From JBGSKY01 sp041740995 (GTDB lineage Bacteria > Planctomycetota > Planctomycetia > Pirellulales > Pirellulaceae): a DNA stretch of 64,000 nucleotides. Both the position numbers and the translations under genes were made by a program. The notes beneath the pieces were generated by a model that was given only the letters and a program-made list of their open reading frames with translations, did not search any database and had not been told where the DNA came from. Numbering within the stretch: position 1 is the first letter of the stretch; each line of letters opens with the position of its first letter. Where the stretch lies: assembly GCA_041740995.1 (NCBI GenBank), contig JBGSKY010000292.1:14705-78704 (forward strand). The letters run 5' to 3'. Positions 62,066 through 64,000 of this stretch are shown here, piece by piece.

Positions 62066-63268
62066 ATGGCTAACTCACGATTAGAAGGTACGATTTGCTC
62101 GCTGTCGCAAATCCAAGCGATGCGGGACGGCGTTGGTGCGCGGACCGAGTATCCGCTGCCTGGACCGCTCTGCAACCAACGACCAAGTGGCTTAGTCGGC
62201 TACATGGCGAGCATTAAAAATGTCGCCAACGCAATCATGCTCGGCGTGGAGCGATACGCGTATCGAGAGACGGTCAACAAGCTGGACGAAGACATCAAGC
62301 TGTTGATCGATGGTATCTGGCCGGGCTTGGTCGACGCGTTTCGCATCTACGCAATTAGCATTGCCAGCGGAGCAGTCGTGCTGGGCGGCATCGGTGCGGT
62401 ATTGGGCGAAGGCGTCGGCGCGGTTCCCGGCGCATTGCTTGGCGCTCGGCTCGGCGCAGTCATCGGGACTGGAATTTTGACGTTGATGGGTTTGAAGTTT
62501 CTTGTCGAATATGTGATCGAGCATTTTTCGAAGGCCAGCAAGCATTTCAAACGTGGCTACGAGCTAGCCTGGAACGCTTGCGGCGACCATCCGCCGCTCG
62601 ATCCAGCGGCTCGCGAATTCGGGATGGGGATCGCAAATTTGGTGTCGCTGATATTGCAAGCAGCCGTCGCATACATGCTTAAGAAGGGTTACAAGACCGG
62701 TTCTAAAGCGTTTGAATCGAGCAAGATGGGTCGGACGCTTCTGCCTTATGCGAAAGTCCAATATTGGCGTGAAAAATTGGGACTCACAGACGCAAAAGTC
62801 CCCCGCGCTGGGATCGCAACAGCGCTCGACTTTTTCGAAACGCAAATGAAGCTGAAGAACCTTAAAGACATTCCTGAAAAAGATATTTTGGGCTATCTCA
62901 AAGCGATGGATTTTTCGAAAACCGTTAAGCAGACGACCCTTCGCAAGGGGCAAGAATTGATTGGATATCGCGATCCCGCCTCTGGTGGATTCGGTTACTT
63001 TTACACCGAAGTCGGTAACGCGATGCAACGTCTGGGCATAGACACCAAAACTGTAAGACCGTTACCAGAAGGTTATTCCGGACCAGGCAATTTGGTGGAT
63101 CGTGGTTTTTTTCGCTTTCGAATCAATCAGGATGTCGTTGTCTTGGAATCCTATGCCAGCGGCGTAAAGGCTTGGGACACACTGAAACCAGTTTCCGGCG
63201 GTGCAAAGCAATATTTCATCCCGAAATCCTGGGATGTGCTGGAGATCATTCAACGCCCGAATCCTTGA
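62066..63268 (+). CDS. Glycine-zipper protein with possible TNT/ART-like C-terminal toxin domain
   Basis: A 400-residue protein with no signal peptide. Residues about 90-150 are two or more hydrophobic helices rich in GxxxG (SGAVVLGGIGAVLGEGVGAV, PGALLGARLGAVIGTGILTL), typical of effector membrane-translocation segments. A second helical region follows at about 185-215. The C-terminal about 110 residues (ELIGYRDPASGGFGYFYTEV, DRGFFRFRINQDVVVLESYA, VSGGAKQYFIPKSW) resemble TNT or Ntox46-type NAD-consuming toxins in layout (G..FG.F, FRF-strand, GG..Q-FIP), but the match is only by eye. It lies 57 bases after the immunity candidate. Confidence 0.6.
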   Translation: MANSRLEGTICSLSQIQAMRDGVGARTEYPLPGPLCNQRPSGLVGYMASIKNVANAIMLGVERYAYRETVNKLDEDIKLLIDGIWPGLVDAFRIYAISIASGAVVLGGIGAVLGEGVGAVPGALLGARLGAVIGTGILTLMGLKFLVEYVIEHFSKASKHFKRGYELAWNACGDHPPLDPAAREFGMGIANLVSLILQAAVAYMLKKGYKTGSKAFESSKMGRTLLPYAKVQYWREKLGLTDAKVPRAGIATALDFFETQMKLKNLKDIPEKDILGYLKAMDFSKTVKQTTLRKGQELIGYRDPASGGFGYFYTEVGNAMQRLGIDTKTVRPLPEGYSGPGNLVDRGFFRFRINQDVVVLESYASGVKAWDTLKPVSGGAKQYFIPKSWDVLEIIQRPNP

Positions 63269-63289
63269 GCAATTTCGCGAAGAACCGTC

Positions 63290-63409
63290 TTGGTACGGGC
63301 GTAAGCCCTCCGATTCTTTCGATGGCACCAAAGTTCACTTGCCATCGACGTTCACTTGCCATCGACGTTCACTTGCCGAAGAACCGGACGGCTCGCGACG
63401 TTCCGCTAA
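63290..63409 (+). repeat. Palindrome family P1 copy 6 with a 17-base tandem repeat
   Basis: The left arm (GGTACGGGCGTAAGCCCTCC near 63292-63311) and right arm (GAAGAACCGGACGGCTCG from 63378, ending GCTAA at 63409) are P1 arms. The loop holds GTTCACTTGCCATCGAC repeated twice and then GTTCACTTGC (63333-63376). Copy 2 carries a single, slightly different unit at the same place, so the loop has expanded. Confidence 0.85.
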
Positions 63410-63425
63410 AGTTGCTCAGCAACAC

Positions 63426-64000
63426 TTAAATGTACTTCGCCAGCGGGCCGCCGCGGGTTGCTAGGGCGTCGATCTTGGCAGTCACTTCTGGCGATTCGAT
63501 CAGCGGCGGAGCGTGGTGTGGCTTGACCCTGGCGTCGATAATCAACGGGCCACGGCACCCCCAATGCTTGTGCAAAGTAAAGGCATCGACGCCGTAAATA
63601 TCGCTAGCCGGATTGGATCTAGTAAACGTCGTCCAGAGAAAATTGTTCCACGTGCGGGCCGCGAATTCTGCATCGTCTACGATGAGAATCAAAGCCAACG
63701 AGTTCCATTGCTCGCGTTGATCCTGATCGCAAGTCCGATAGATCGACGTAAGTGCATCGTTCACTAATTCAATCGGCGAGACGCCGGCGGCTGAATCGAA
63801 ATTGACGACACCTTCTTTCGGAATGGTCACCGCGACGATGCCAGGACGAACGAGTTTTGCCGACTCCAATGGCAACGTGTGACCGTTCGGCAGACCCTTG
63901 GCCAACTTTCGAACGACTTCGCTGCCAGCAGCGACAATCAACTTGGAGCCTTCGTTCAGTTCGCCGCCGCTATAGTCCAACGTGTCCATCGTCGTGTTGG
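63426..64000 (-). CDS. UbiD-family decarboxylase, N-terminal part outside window
   Basis: C-terminal about 190 residues of a prenyl-FMN-dependent decarboxylase. The visible motifs fit UbiD: VAVTIPKEG, ILIVDDAEFAARTWNNFLWT, TFTRSNPASDIYGVDAFTLH, KHWGCRGPLIIDARVKPHHA and a terminal TRGGPLAKYI. The frame stays open to position 64000 beyond an internal Met. The KHWGCRGPLIID segment is typical of the UbiD/MqnL-like group. The substrate is unknown and the UbiX partner is not in the window. Confidence 0.85.
   Translation of the reverse strand, partial: NTTMDTLDYSGGELNEGSKLIVAAGSEVVRKLAKGLPNGHTLPLESAKLVRPGIVAVTIPKEGVVNFDSAAGVSPIELVNDALTSIYRTCDQDQREQWNSLALILIVDDAEFAARTWNNFLWTTFTRSNPASDIYGVDAFTLHKHWGCRGPLIIDARVKPHHAPPLIESPEVTAKIDALATRGGPLAKYI

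Noticed and set aside
63333..63376. Short regular repeats as a possible CRISPR
   Set aside because: Units are 17 bases, directly abutting without spacers, and lie inside a P1 palindrome loop.
1..64000. tRNA, rRNA, tmRNA, SRP RNA or RNase P RNA
   Set aside because: No recognisable conserved segments were seen by eye on either strand; a covariance-model search would settle this.

Overview
The window looks like a chromosomal segment of a planctomycete of the Pirellulaceae (Rhodopirellula-like) group, at roughly 50% GC by eye. The evidence is the gene content: a TIGR02603/TIGR02604-type (Pirellula/Verrucomicrobium) haem-binding protein, a PEP-CTERM-anchored DUF4394 protein, many secreted proteins without recognisable function, PAS-LuxR regulators, an SPY/OGT-like glycosyltransferase, and many short dispersed palindromes between genes. 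No rRNA, tRNA, CRISPR array, integrase or IS transposase was seen.

Layout. 1-4.2 kb (minus strand): rhamnulokinase cut by the window edge, a glutaminyl-cyclase-like M28 peptidase, a PAS-LuxR regulator and a cytosolic ApbE-like flavin transferase. 4.6-8.9 kb (plus): a partial Tad/Flp pilus cluster, cpaB-cpaC-cpaE, with no cpaF/tadB/tadC or pilin gene. 9.1-11.6 kb: a rhomboid protease and two small secreted proteins. 12.1-18.1 kb: a ThuA/NPCBM/propeller protein whose usual C-terminal haem domain is a separate secreted protein, with a long palindrome at the junction, then a secreted protein of unknown function. 18.2-23.0 kb: sbcC-sbcD. 23.1-25.9 kb: Hsp20 behind a good sigma-54-type promoter match, a small lipoprotein, HU, a Nudix-like protein and the cysteine-poor form of ribosomal protein L36. 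26.1-29.3 kb: LarC with a His-rich tail and a degenerate AAA/Fis regulator. 29.3-36.8 kb: a class III aminotransferase carrying an in-frame palindromic insert, coaD, a class V PLP enzyme, small membrane proteins, a MITE-like element and a DUF1573 protein.

36.9-44.7 kb (minus): an OGT-like protein, an ApbE lipoprotein, a membrane protein with two FMN-binding domains and ferredoxin-like motifs, a secreted FAD oxidoreductase and a ThuA protein. The ApbE lipoprotein probably flavinylates the neighbouring FMN-binding protein, giving an extracytoplasmic flavin electron-transfer module. 44.8-49.0 kb: an anti-sigma/ECF sigma pair, a membrane-anchored protein, a Tat-exported ferritin-like protein whose helix order appears circularly permuted, and the DUF4394 protein. 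49.0-52.2 kb: M24 aminopeptidase-accB-accC (fatty-acid synthesis entry). 52.6-57.4 kb: GlgX debranching enzyme, a coiled-coil membrane protein with a Cys-rich knuckle, and ScpB. 57.8-63.3 kb: a polymorphic-toxin island made of an RHS protein with a PAAR-like N-terminus, a candidate immunity protein and a glycine-zipper protein with a possible toxin domain. The island is bracketed by copies of the same palindrome family. 63.4-64.0 kb: C-terminal part of a UbiD-family decarboxylase.

The most unusual features are the palindromic element family (six copies, one translated inside an enzyme), the split haem protein, the permuted ferritin-like protein, and the palindrome-bracketed toxin island.
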